Shown one piece after another: positions 39,946 through 48,762 of a stretch of DNA of 64,000 nt. The notes under the pieces were generated by a model, which ran no database searches, was not told the origin of the DNA, and saw only the letters and a list, made by a program, of their open reading frames with translations. The stretch comes from Lujinxingia sediminis (GTDB lineage Bacteria; Myxococcota_A; Bradymonadia; Bradymonadales; Bradymonadaceae), in contig NZ_SADD01000001.1 in NCBI RefSeq assembly GCF_004005565.1, positions 620,001 through 684,000 of the forward strand, written 5' to 3'. Position 1 is the stretch's first letter. Each line of letters starts with the position of its first letter. Made by a program: the position numbers and the translations under genes.

Positions 39946-40143
39946 GGTATGGTGCGAAGGCTACCGGCCGGGCCGTAAACATGGGAAGGGCACGAGCTTC
40001 GGAGTCATGAGCGCGTGGGACAAAGCGCACCTGCCTGGCTTGCACCTTTGGCATCCGGTCGTTATCTTTCGCGCGCCTGCCGGATCGTACGCGTCGACCC
40101 GACGGCACACCGCCCTGACGCAGCACCGGAGAGCCAAGCAGCC

Positions 40144-40662
40144 ATGGACCACGACTCATCCAAAGCAACGCCATCGTCGGACTTGATTGACCGTGTTCAC
40201 CACGAGCATGTGCACCTGCGCCGACTTTTTGAGGACCTCAGCGGCACGTTTGAGCGCATTGGCGCGGAAGAAACCGGCCAGGAACGCAAGCGCGAGCTGA
40301 TCGAGTCTGCCTCCGAGGATATGGAGGTTGCGCTTGATGATATGCTGGAGCACTTCAATCAGGAGGAAGAGATCTTCTTTGTGGAGATCGAGGAGCGCTT
40401 CCCGGAGCTTGCCGGACGTATCGCGTCGCTGGTTAAGAGCCATGAGCTTATGGGGCAGCGCACCCGCTGGCTGCATGAGCAGCTGGGTAAGCCGGCCGAC
40501 GAGATCAGCCGCAACCTCACGGTGATCCAGGATGTCGTGCAATCCATGGCGCGCATGATCGAGGAACACACCGAGGAGGAAACCGCGCTCTTTGATGATG
40601 TCCTGACCAAAATCCCGGCCGATGAGCGCCGTGTCTTGCTTGAAAAAATGCGGGAGATCTGA
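40144..40662 (+). CDS. Hemerythrin-domain (HHE) protein
   Basis: 172 residues, almost all helical, with the carboxylate/His pattern of di-iron hemerythrin-like proteins: VHHEHVHLRRLFEDL, LEHFNQEEEIFF, KSHELM and EEHTEEETALFDD. Relatives bind oxygen, store iron or protect from oxidative or nitrosative stress. Cytoplasmic, no signal peptide. It is divergent from the porin gene and 34 bp ahead of the GNAT gene. Confidence 0.82.
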   Translation: MDHDSSKATPSSDLIDRVHHEHVHLRRLFEDLSGTFERIGAEETGQERKRELIESASEDMEVALDDMLEHFNQEEEIFFVEIEERFPELAGRIASLVKSHELMGQRTRWLHEQLGKPADEISRNLTVIQDVVQSMARMIEEHTEEETALFDDVLTKIPADERRVLLEKMREI

Positions 40663-40696
40663 AGTGAGCAGGCTTTACGCTGAGGGATAAAACGCG

Positions 40697-41182
40697 ATGT
40701 CTGAAGAGGTGATCGAGCTTCCTGTGGCCGAGGATGCGCCCGTACTGGCGCGCCTCTTCCAGGAGGATATGGACGACCTGGGAGTGGAAACGGCGCTGGA
40801 AGACCTGGAAGCGCTGGCTCGGGAGGTGATTGAAGACTCGCGCGCTGAGCCGGCGCGCTGCGTCTGCTTCGTGGCTCGCCAGCAGGAGGGTGGCGAGGCG
40901 GTAGGCGTGGTCCTTGCGAACTTCCACTGGTCGCTCAAGTTTGCCGGCAGGGCGCTGTGGATCGAGGAACTCTATGTGACGCCCTCGGCTCGCCGGCGTC
41001 GTCTGGGGCGGCGGCTGGTCGAAGCCGTGTTGGATTGGGCCGAGGACCACGGCATCCGTGGCATCGACCTGGAGGCGTATCAGGGCAATACCCCGGCCTC
41101 GATCCTCTACCGCTCCCTGGGGTTTTATCGCCTCGGGCGAGAACGTTTTTATTACCGGCTCGGCCCGGCCGAGTACCTTTGA
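40697..41182 (+). CDS. GNAT-family N-acetyltransferase
   Basis: 161 residues. The core motif A is WIEELYVTPSARRRRLGRRLVEAVLDWA and motif B GNTPASILYRSLGFYRLG, both clear GNAT features for acetyl-CoA binding. The acceptor is unknown. It follows the hemerythrin gene on the same strand and precedes the nuo promoter region. Confidence 0.88.
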   Translation: MSEEVIELPVAEDAPVLARLFQEDMDDLGVETALEDLEALAREVIEDSRAEPARCVCFVARQQEGGEAVGVVLANFHWSLKFAGRALWIEELYVTPSARRRRLGRRLVEAVLDWAEDHGIRGIDLEAYQGNTPASILYRSLGFYRLGRERFYYRLGPAEYL

Positions 41183-41203
41183 TGAAATCAGGCCGCGGTG
41201 TAG

Positions 41204-41233
41204 TTGACACCGCTCGGCCCCCGCAATTAGGTT
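41204..41233 (+). promoter_or_regulatory. Candidate sigma-70 promoter of the nuo cluster
   Basis: TTGACA at 41204-41209, an 18-base spacer and TAGGTT at 41228-41233 (T1, A2 and T6 of the -10 match). It lies about 70 bp upstream of nuoE. Confidence 0.4.
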
Positions 41234-41300
41234 TCCCCGGCTAAAGGCGTGCTCAAATTGCACTCCGATTTACGCCACCACATCGAAAGGTCGTTTGATC

Positions 41301-41831
41301 ATGGCAGTTGAATTCTCTGAGAAAGCGGACGCCGAGTTCAAAGAGCTCGTCTCACGATACCCCAATACGCTCGCTGCGATGCTTCCGGTGCTTCACCTGG
41401 CGCAGCGCGAGTTCGGCTGGATCTCGGTGGAGGTGATGGACTACGTCGCCGAGCGCCTGGAGGTGCACCCGACCAAGGTGCTCAACGCGGCGACCTTCTA
41501 CACGATGTACAACAAGACGCCGGTCGGGAAGTGTCACGTGCAGGTTTGCACGACGCTCTCCTGCGCGATCCGGGGGGGCTACGAGCTCATCGAGCATCTT
41601 GAAGAGAAGCTCGGTGTCAAACTCGGCGAGACCCGTGAGGACGGCGCATACACCCTCTCGGAGGCCGAGTGTCTGGCGTCGTGCGGAACCGCCCCGATGT
41701 TCCAGGTCAGCTACTCCGATGGCGAGATCGAATACTTCGAGAACCTCGACGATCAGGCGCGAGTCAACCAGGTGATCGAGCAGCTCAACGCGCGGCTCGC
41801 CAGCCTGCCCGATCCTCGTAAGATGCACTGA
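41301..41831 (+). CDS. nuoE: NADH-quinone oxidoreductase subunit E
   Basis: 176 residues. 24-kDa subunit of complex I holding the [2Fe-2S] cluster N1a. Cluster cysteines lie in VCTTLSCAIRGGYE and SEAECLASCGTAPMFQV. The N-terminal helical bundle (LHLAQREFGWISVEVMDYVAE) is typical. The ATG at 41301 has AAAGG 10 bases upstream. First gene of the plus-strand nuo cluster. Confidence 0.96.
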   Translation: MAVEFSEKADAEFKELVSRYPNTLAAMLPVLHLAQREFGWISVEVMDYVAERLEVHPTKVLNAATFYTMYNKTPVGKCHVQVCTTLSCAIRGGYELIEHLEEKLGVKLGETREDGAYTLSEAECLASCGTAPMFQVSYSDGEIEYFENLDDQARVNQVIEQLNARLASLPDPRKMH

Positions 41832-41922
41832 GCCGCCCGACTGCTTTGCAGCCACCGGCACTGAGAAGGTGCTCGCCGCCAACCTCCAAAGGTCACCCGC
41901 GAGCCTGAAGGGAAGAGACGTC

Positions 41923-43227
41923 ATGATGCAGGAAAAGTACCTCAGCCGTAATTTCGATATCCCCAATGCGCACACCCTGGAGGTCTTTGAGGCCAACGGG
42001 GGCTATCAGGCGATGCGCAAGGCCTTTAAAATGGATGGGGAGACGATCATTGAGGAGGTGAAGACCTCCAACCTGCGTGGTCGTGGTGGCGCCGGCTTCC
42101 CCTGCGGCATCAAGTGGAGTTTTCTTCCCAAAGAGAGCGATCTTCCCAAGTACCTGGTGATCAACGCTGATGAGGGCGAGCCGGGCACCTTCAAGGATCG
42201 CTACCTGATGGAGCTCGACCCGCACCGCCACATTGAGGGCTGCATCATCGCGGCGTGGGCGTTGGGGATTCGCTACGGTTATATCTTTGTGCGTGGCGAG
42301 CTTCAGAGCGCGATTCGTCGCCTGGAGGGCGCGATCAAGGAGGCCTACGCCAAGGGATACCTCGGTGAGAATATCCTGGGCACCGGCTTTGATTTTGACC
42401 TCTACGTGCATCCGGGCGCAGGTGCCTATATCTGCGGTGAGGAGACCGGGCTTATCGAAGCGCTCGAAGGTAAGAGCGGGCAACCGCGTATGAAGCCGCC
42501 GTTTCCTGCGGTCGTCGGCGCCTTCCAGGCTCCGACCATCGTGAATAACGTCGAGACGATCTCCTCGATCCCCTGGATCATCGAGAAGGGCGGGGAGTGG
42601 TTCGCGTCGATGGGCGTTGAGAAGAACGGTGGACCCAAGCTCTACGGCGTGTCCGGACCGGTGGTGCGTCCCGGTGTCTACGAGGCGCCCTCGGGCGTGA
42701 CCGTGCGCGAACTTCTGGAAGATTACGCCGGCGGCATGCTCCCGGGGCATGAACTCAAAGCCTTCATTCCCGGTGGATCCTCCTGCGCGGTGATGACTCC
42801 CGATAAGCTCGACTCGCAGATGGGGTTTGAGACGATGCGTGAGGCGGGCAGCTCGATGGGCACGGCCTGCATCACGTTCATGGACACCGACACCTGCATG
42901 GTGCGCCTGGCAGCACGCCTGGCGCACTTCTACCACCACGAGTCCTGCGGTCAGTGCACGCCCTGCCGCGAAGGCAGCGGCTGGGTGGCCAAGGTTCTCG
43001 ATGAGATCGAGGCAGGTCGTGGGCGCATGGAAGATCTCGATCTTCTGCTGGATATGTGCGGCAACATCGAAGGGAACACCATCTGTGCGCTTGGCGACTC
43101 CATCGCCATCCCTGTTCGCAGCTATGTGCAGGTGTTCCGCGAAGAATTCGAACGCCACATTAAAGAGGGGTGCTGCTCGTTCCCCGCCTGGTCGAAGCGC
43201 CGCAAGGGCTCCAGCGAAGCGGCCTAA
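41923..43227 (+). CDS. nuoF: NADH-quinone oxidoreductase subunit F
   Basis: 434 residues. 51-kDa subunit that takes hydride from NADH via FMN. LRGRGGAGFPCGIKWSF and GAYICGEETGLIEALEGK form the FMN/NADH site. The [4Fe-4S] N3 cysteines lie in ESCGQCTPCREG and in the later CGNIEGNTICALG. Two adjacent ATG codons (41923 and 41926) are possible starts after GGAAGAG. It is followed by a 173-bp gap and then nuoJ, without nuoG. Confidence 0.97.
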   Translation: MMQEKYLSRNFDIPNAHTLEVFEANGGYQAMRKAFKMDGETIIEEVKTSNLRGRGGAGFPCGIKWSFLPKESDLPKYLVINADEGEPGTFKDRYLMELDPHRHIEGCIIAAWALGIRYGYIFVRGELQSAIRRLEGAIKEAYAKGYLGENILGTGFDFDLYVHPGAGAYICGEETGLIEALEGKSGQPRMKPPFPAVVGAFQAPTIVNNVETISSIPWIIEKGGEWFASMGVEKNGGPKLYGVSGPVVRPGVYEAPSGVTVRELLEDYAGGMLPGHELKAFIPGGSSCAVMTPDKLDSQMGFETMREAGSSMGTACITFMDTDTCMVRLAARLAHFYHHESCGQCTPCREGSGWVAKVLDEIEAGRGRMEDLDLLLDMCGNIEGNTICALGDSIAIPVRSYVQVFREEFERHIKEGCCSFPAWSKRRKGSSEAA

Positions 43228-43400
43228 TTTACACCCTTCCGCGCACTGTCTGGGGCTTTGACCTCGTTGAGAAAGTGCGCTATCAGACCTTCGCCTGCAC
43301 CGGCCTTCAGAATGAAGGTCGGCTTCGGCAGGCTCTGCCAATGCTTCGAAGTTGGCCGCAGCGGGCGTACGCGTCCCGGCCTCTCGCGTGGAGTGTTTCA

Positions 43401-44174
43401 ATGGGTTTTTGGGAACCCCTGTTCTTCTGGATGTTTGCGCTGGGGGCGCTGATCACAAGCCTTACTGTGATTTTGGTGCGTAACCCCCTGTACAGCGCGC
43501 TGGCGCTGATCGTGGACTTTTTCTTCTTTGCTGGCCTCTACGTGCTGCTCTCGGCCCACTTCCTGGCGATCGTTCAGGTGTTGGTCTACGGCGGTGCGAT
43601 CATGGTGCTCTTCCTCTTTATCATCATGCTCTTAAACCTGCGTGATGAAGAGCTGGGCGAGAACCGCTTCCAGCTGCATTTTGTGGCGGCAATTGCCAGC
43701 GGTCTTGCGATCTTCTTCTTTGCAGGGGCGTCCATTCTGGCCGTCGTCAGCAGCGAAGATGTCGAACAGGGTCGTCAGGAATACGCCCAGCAGGTGGAGG
43801 GGGCCGAAGAGGGTGAGCAGGTCGCACTGCTGACGCGCTCGGCGATCCCGGGCCTTGCCGCAGACCTCAATGAAGTCGGTCTGGAGGCTGCCTACCAGGC
43901 GCAGCTGACGGCGTGGGAGGCAGGTCAGGGCAATCCCGCTCAGGGCAAATACAACCGCTTCGACAAGAGCGTCCCCTTTGAGCTTCCTCCTGCGCTCAGT
44001 GCGGAAGCGCGTCAGGGGCAGGTGACCCCCGGTCGTCAGGGGCTCTACGGTACGTTTAAGCCGATCAGCATCGCTCTTGTGAATCGCTTTGTGGTGCCCT
44101 TCGAGTTGACCGCGATTCTTCTTCTGGCCGCCATCATTGGCGCCATGATCATCGCTAAACGACGCGTCGGTTAA
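43401..44174 (+). CDS. nuoJ: NADH-quinone oxidoreductase subunit J, with enlarged loop
   Basis: 257 residues against roughly 160-200 usual. Membrane-arm subunit with five transmembrane segments. The conserved segment LAIVQVLVYGGAIMVLFLFIIMLLN is intact. Between segments 4 (about 95-116) and 5 (about 231-252) lies a hydrophilic loop of about 100 residues (117-215) rich in Glu, Gln and Ala, much longer than in most NuoJ. GGAG lies 8 bases before the ATG at 43401. Confidence 0.94.
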   Translation: MGFWEPLFFWMFALGALITSLTVILVRNPLYSALALIVDFFFFAGLYVLLSAHFLAIVQVLVYGGAIMVLFLFIIMLLNLRDEELGENRFQLHFVAAIASGLAIFFFAGASILAVVSSEDVEQGRQEYAQQVEGAEEGEQVALLTRSAIPGLAADLNEVGLEAAYQAQLTAWEAGQGNPAQGKYNRFDKSVPFELPPALSAEARQGQVTPGRQGLYGTFKPISIALVNRFVVPFELTAILLLAAIIGAMIIAKRRVG

Positions 44175-44260
44175 TCGACGCTTATGCGCAACCCGGGCCG
44201 ACCTCTTTGAAGGCGGCTTATGAGTAACCGGTTGCACGTCTTTGTGGATGGAGTGTGGGC

Positions 44261-44572
44261 ATGTCCTGGGAACCAACCCTCGCACATTATTTGATCCTCT
44301 CGGCGGCGATCTTCTCGATCGGGATGATCGGGGTGATGGTGCGTCGTAACGCGATCATCCTTTTTATGAGCATCGAGTTGATGCTCAACGCGGTGAACCT
44401 GACTTTCATCGCCTTTAGCCGCTACCGCATCGACATGGACGGGCACATCTTTGCCTTCTTTGTCATGGCGGTTGCGGCGGCCGAGGCGGCCGTTGCCCTG
44501 GCCATCGTGCTGCATGTCTTCCGGCATAAGCGCAGCGTGAACGTCGACGAAATGCAGCAGCTTCAGTACTAG
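44261..44572 (+). CDS. nuoK: NADH-quinone oxidoreductase subunit K
   Basis: 103 residues, normal length, three transmembrane segments. The conserved glutamates for proton transfer lie in [13 protein letters not shown] and [18 protein letters not shown] at 44261 with GGAG upstream; a GTG two codons earlier is possible. Confidence 0.96.
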   Translation: MSWEPTLAHYLILSAAIFSIGMIGVMVRRNAIILFMSIELMLNAVNLTFIAFSRYRIDMDGHIFAFFVMAVAAAEAAVALAIVLHVFRHKRSVNVDEMQQLQY

Positions 44573-44664
44573 GACACGGGCCGCATGATGGATGGGCAGC
44601 TCCCCTCGATGTGAATGCAGGGGAGGGCCGCAGGTGCGACTCCCTGGCGATAGAATAGGCGATC

Positions 44665-46788
44665 ATGGAACCGCTTTACTCCGATAGTTTTTACTTCCTT
44701 GGCCTGATTGTGCTGATGCCTCTGCTCGGCGCGATCATCAACGGCCTTTTTGGCGCGAAGCTCCCCAAGAACCTGGTCAACTGGGTGGCCTGTGGGGCGA
44801 TGGCGCTCTCCTTCGCGTTTGCGCTGGTGAGCTTCCAGGCTCTGGTGAATCAGGGCAATGGTGAGGAGGTGGGGCATCTAAGCTACACCGCCTTCCAGTG
44901 GATCTTCAGCGGCAGTCTCAGCGCGGAGATCGCGTTTCTCTTCGATCCCCTCTCGGCGGTGCTGGTGCTGATCATCACCGGCGTGGGTCTGCTGATTCAC
45001 ATCTACTCGACCGGCTACATGGCCGAGGACCCGTCGAAGTGGCGCTACTTCGCCTACCTCAACCTGTTTGTGTTTGCGATGCTGCTGCTTGCCCTGGGCA
45101 AGAACATGCTCGTGACCTTCATCGGTTGGGAAGGCGTGGGGATGGCCAGCTACCTGCTGATCGGATTCTGGTACAGCGACGCTGATAAGGCCGCCGCAGG
45201 TCAGAAGGCCTTTATCGTCAACCGTGTTGGCGACTTCTTCTTCCTGCTGGGGATGTTCATCCTCTTCTTCACCGCGGGCACCTGGGATTACCTGGAGCTC
45301 GAGCAGCTGGCCACGAACACGGCCACCGCCGCTGTTCTTTTGCCGGTCGCACTTCCGGTGGGCGTGCTGATCTTCCTGGGCTGCACCGGGAAGAGCGCGC
45401 AGATTCCTCTCTACGTCTGGCTTCCTGACGCGATGGCCGGCCCGACGCCTGTCAGCGCGCTGATTCACGCCGCGACCATGGTCACCGCCGGTGTGTTCTT
45501 GCTCTCGCGCATCAACTGGATCTTTACGCTCGACCCCAACCTGATGGCCATCGTCGCCGTGGTGGGGGCACTGACTGCGCTGATGGCCGCGACGATCGCG
45601 ATCGTTCAGACCGACATCAAGAAGGTGCTGGCGTACTCCACCGTGTCGCAGCTGGGCTTTATGTTCATGGCCGTGGGCGTGGGCTCGTTCACCGCGGCGG
45701 TCTTCCACCTGATGACCCACGCCTTCTTCAAGGCGTTGCTCTTCCTTGCGGCCGGTAGCGTGATTCACGGCATGCACCACGAGCAGGACATGCGCAAGAT
45801 GGGCGGGCTCAGAAAGTACATGCCCTGGACCCACGCCGCCTTCCTTATCGGGACGCTGGCGATCGCCGGGGTGCCTTTCTTTGCCGGCTTCTACTCCAAG
45901 GACTTCATCCTGTGGAGCGCACTCTCCAACGTGCATGTGCTCAACGTCGTCGGTGTGTTGGAGACGGCCCAGATGGAGATGTTCACCACCACGCTTGCTC
46001 CGGCGGTTGTGGCCGCCGATGGCCACGCGCTCGAAGTCCTCGGTGGTGCGCTCTTTATCAACTGGTTCGTCTTCATCGTCGGTGTTCTCACCGCCGGTCT
46101 GACCGCTTTCTACATGTTCCGCGCCTACTTCATGACCTTCCATGGTGAGTGCCGCGCCGACGAAGAAACCAAGAGCCACATCCACGAGTCGCCCTCGGCG
46201 ATGCTGGTGGCGTTGCTGGTGCTGGCCTTCCTCTCGGTGGTCGGTGGCTACATCGGGTGGCCGCACTTTATCGCTGCGGCCTTCCCCGCAGGGCTCAAGG
46301 TCTACGCGCTGGGTCTGGAGAACTGGCTCTCCGAGGTCTTCGTCGTCTCCGATACCTACCGGGTGCTCGGCCGCTTCGGGGAGCATCCCTACCTGGCCGA
46401 GGGCCTGGCCGCAGCGACCAGCGTGATCGTTGCCGGCGCGGGCATTGGTCTGGCGTACTTGATGTACGTCAAGCGCACCGACCTTCCGGGCGTGATCTAC
46501 GCTCGCGCGACCAAACTTCATTACGTGCTGTCCAACAAGTACTTCGTCGATGAGGGCTACTTCGCGGCATTTGTTCGCCCGACGCTGCTTATCGGTAAGG
46601 TGATGACCTGGTTCGATAAGAACATCATCGCCGGCCTGCTTGTGGGTGGTGCGGCCTTTATGACCCAGAACCTGGGTCGGATCTTGCGCAACCTGCAGAG
46701 CGGTAATGTGCAGCGCTATGCGACCTACATCAGCCTTGCGCTGGCGCTTGTCGTCCTGGCGATCTTCTACCCGGGCTGCCTCGCTTAA
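44665..46788 (+). CDS. nuoL: NADH-quinone oxidoreductase subunit L
   Basis: 707 residues. Distal antiporter-like subunit of complex I. GWEGVGMASYLLIGFWY, the lysine region LVTFIGWE and PLYVWLPDAMAGPTPVSALIHAATMVTAGV are diagnostic. The C-terminal lateral helix region is present, as expected for this length. It follows nuoK by 92 bp. Confidence 0.97.
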   Translation: MEPLYSDSFYFLGLIVLMPLLGAIINGLFGAKLPKNLVNWVACGAMALSFAFALVSFQALVNQGNGEEVGHLSYTAFQWIFSGSLSAEIAFLFDPLSAVLVLIITGVGLLIHIYSTGYMAEDPSKWRYFAYLNLFVFAMLLLALGKNMLVTFIGWEGVGMASYLLIGFWYSDADKAAAGQKAFIVNRVGDFFFLLGMFILFFTAGTWDYLELEQLATNTATAAVLLPVALPVGVLIFLGCTGKSAQIPLYVWLPDAMAGPTPVSALIHAATMVTAGVFLLSRINWIFTLDPNLMAIVAVVGALTALMAATIAIVQTDIKKVLAYSTVSQLGFMFMAVGVGSFTAAVFHLMTHAFFKALLFLAAGSVIHGMHHEQDMRKMGGLRKYMPWTHAAFLIGTLAIAGVPFFAGFYSKDFILWSALSNVHVLNVVGVLETAQMEMFTTTLAPAVVAADGHALEVLGGALFINWFVFIVGVLTAGLTAFYMFRAYFMTFHGECRADEETKSHIHESPSAMLVALLVLAFLSVVGGYIGWPHFIAAAFPAGLKVYALGLENWLSEVFVVSDTYRVLGRFGEHPYLAEGLAAATSVIVAGAGIGLAYLMYVKRTDLPGVIYARATKLHYVLSNKYFVDEGYFAAFVRPTLLIGKVMTWFDKNIIAGLLVGGAAFMTQNLGRILRNLQSGNVQRYATYISLALALVVLAIFYPGCLA

Positions 46789-46881
46789 AGGCAGCAGACG
46801 TTGGGACGTTCGAGGTAACCCTTAAGGCGCGCGTGTCGCAGAGGTTGCAACACGCGTGAACCGAGCACTGGATTAGGACCG

Positions 46882-48699
46882 ATGGTTCAATTGACGAACA
46901 TCTTTGGTGCCCTGGTGGGCAACCCGCTTCTGGCACAGGCCGCCGCGGTCAGTGAGGGGGGCATCCCCTGGCTGACCTTGACGACCTTCGGGCCGCTTCT
47001 GGGGATTCTGGCGCTACTCTTGATCCCGCGCGAACAGGTGCAGGTGCTACGTAACGTGGCTCTGCTTACCTCGCTGGGGGTCTTCGCGGTGAGCATCGGC
47101 ATTCTCGTGCTTTTCGACCCCTCGTTGCCGATGGCTGCTGGCGAAGCGTTTACCTTCCAGCTGACCGAAGGGCCCTACGAGTGGATTCCCTCGCTGGGGG
47201 TGAGCTACGCGCTGGGAGTTGATGGCTTCAGCTACTGGCTGGTCATGTTGACCACCTTCCTGATGCCCCTGGCGATCTGGTCGACCTACTCGTCGGTGCA
47301 CGAGAACGTCAAAGAATACATGATCTGCCTGCTCTTCCTGGAGGTGGGGATGATCGGTGCGCTTGTCGCCACCGACGTCTTTCTCTTCTACATCTTCTGG
47401 GAAGTGATGCTCATCCCGATGTACTTCATCATCGGCGTGTGGGGTGGGGCGGATCGCGTGAAAGCGGCGGCGACCTTCTTCATCTACACGATGCTGGGCT
47501 CGATCCTGATGCTGCTGGCCATCATGTACGTCTACTTCCAGGCGGGCGTGCAGACCGGGACCTTCTCCTTCCTGTACACCGACATTCTGGCGGCGGACTT
47601 CAGCGCTACCGAGCAGTTCTGGCTCTTTGCGGCGTTCTTCCTGGCCTTTGCAATCAAGGTGCCTCTCTTCCCTTTCCACACCTGGCTGCCTCTCGCGCAC
47701 GTTCAGGCTCCGACGGCTGGCTCCGTGATCCTGGCTGCGGTGATGCTGAAGATGGGGACCTACGGGATCCTCCGCTATGCCTTCCCGCTCTTCCCCGATG
47801 CGCTCAAGACCTTCGCGCCTTATATCGCGGTGCTCTCGGTCATCGGCATCATCTACGGGGCTATCGTGGCCCTGGTGCAGGATGATGTGAAGAAGCTCGT
47901 GGCCTATTCCTCGGTCAGCCACCTTGGTTTCTGTGTGCTGGGCCTGGTCGCCATGACCCCCCAGGGGATCAGCGGTGCGATGTATGTGATGCTCGCCCAC
48001 GGTATCGCCACCGGCGGTCTCTTCCTGTGCGTGGGCGTGCTCTACGAGCGTCGTCACTCGCGCCAGATCGCCGACTTCGGCGGGGTGGCCAGCGTGATGC
48101 CGATGTTCGCGACCTTCTTCATGGTCATCACCTTCGCCTCGGCCGGTCTGCCCGGTCTTAACGGCTTCGTCGGTGAGTTCTTGAGCATCATGGGCACCTC
48201 ACAAAGCCACTTCCTGTGGTTTGAGACCCCCTTTGGTTTCATCAAGCCGGAGAACGCCGGCTCGGGCTACGGGGTCTATGAACTCTCGGCGATGACCGAC
48301 GTGGCGATTGGCTCGGCGCGTCAGGCCGGTCCGGAGATCACGGCCTTTATTTTCACCATCTTCGCGACCTCCGGCGTCATCCTGGGCGCGGCCTACCTGC
48401 TGTGGATGTTCAAGCGCGTTATGTTCGGCTCTGTCGTTCACGATGAGATCCGCACGATGCCGCGCCTGAGCGCTCGCGAGATTGGCGTGCTCGTGCCGAT
48501 CGTCCTGATGGCCATCTTCATGGGCGTCTTCCCCAAGTACTTCCTGAGCCGGATGGACCCCTCGATTCACCAGTTTTTGACCTACATGGACCAGAACGTC
48601 ACTGAGGCGAACACTGTGGTGGTTGAGCCTCTTGACCCGACCTGGGTTCCGCAGGGTTCGATGATCGACCTGGCCAAAGAGCGTCGTAACGAGCGCTGA
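46882..48699 (+). CDS. nuoM: NADH-quinone oxidoreductase subunit M
   Basis: 605 residues with about 14 transmembrane segments. Shows FYIFWEVMLIPMYFIIGVWGG (conserved Glu), FPFHTWLPLAHVQAPTAGSVILA and LVAYSSVSHLGFCVLG. It is longer than most NuoM (about 500), mainly in the N-terminal portion and a polar loop near residues 445-480. Confidence 0.97.
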   Translation: MVQLTNIFGALVGNPLLAQAAAVSEGGIPWLTLTTFGPLLGILALLLIPREQVQVLRNVALLTSLGVFAVSIGILVLFDPSLPMAAGEAFTFQLTEGPYEWIPSLGVSYALGVDGFSYWLVMLTTFLMPLAIWSTYSSVHENVKEYMICLLFLEVGMIGALVATDVFLFYIFWEVMLIPMYFIIGVWGGADRVKAAATFFIYTMLGSILMLLAIMYVYFQAGVQTGTFSFLYTDILAADFSATEQFWLFAAFFLAFAIKVPLFPFHTWLPLAHVQAPTAGSVILAAVMLKMGTYGILRYAFPLFPDALKTFAPYIAVLSVIGIIYGAIVALVQDDVKKLVAYSSVSHLGFCVLGLVAMTPQGISGAMYVMLAHGIATGGLFLCVGVLYERRHSRQIADFGGVASVMPMFATFFMVITFASAGLPGLNGFVGEFLSIMGTSQSHFLWFETPFGFIKPENAGSGYGVYELSAMTDVAIGSARQAGPEITAFIFTIFATSGVILGAAYLLWMFKRVMFGSVVHDEIRTMPRLSAREIGVLVPIVLMAIFMGVFPKYFLSRMDPSIHQFLTYMDQNVTEANTVVVEPLDPTWVPQGSMIDLAKERRNER

Positions 48700-48762
48700 G
48701 CGCGCGCGCCCGGACGTTAACTCGGCGTGCCTTTCTGCGCCGTAGCTGCTGAGACGGATGTA

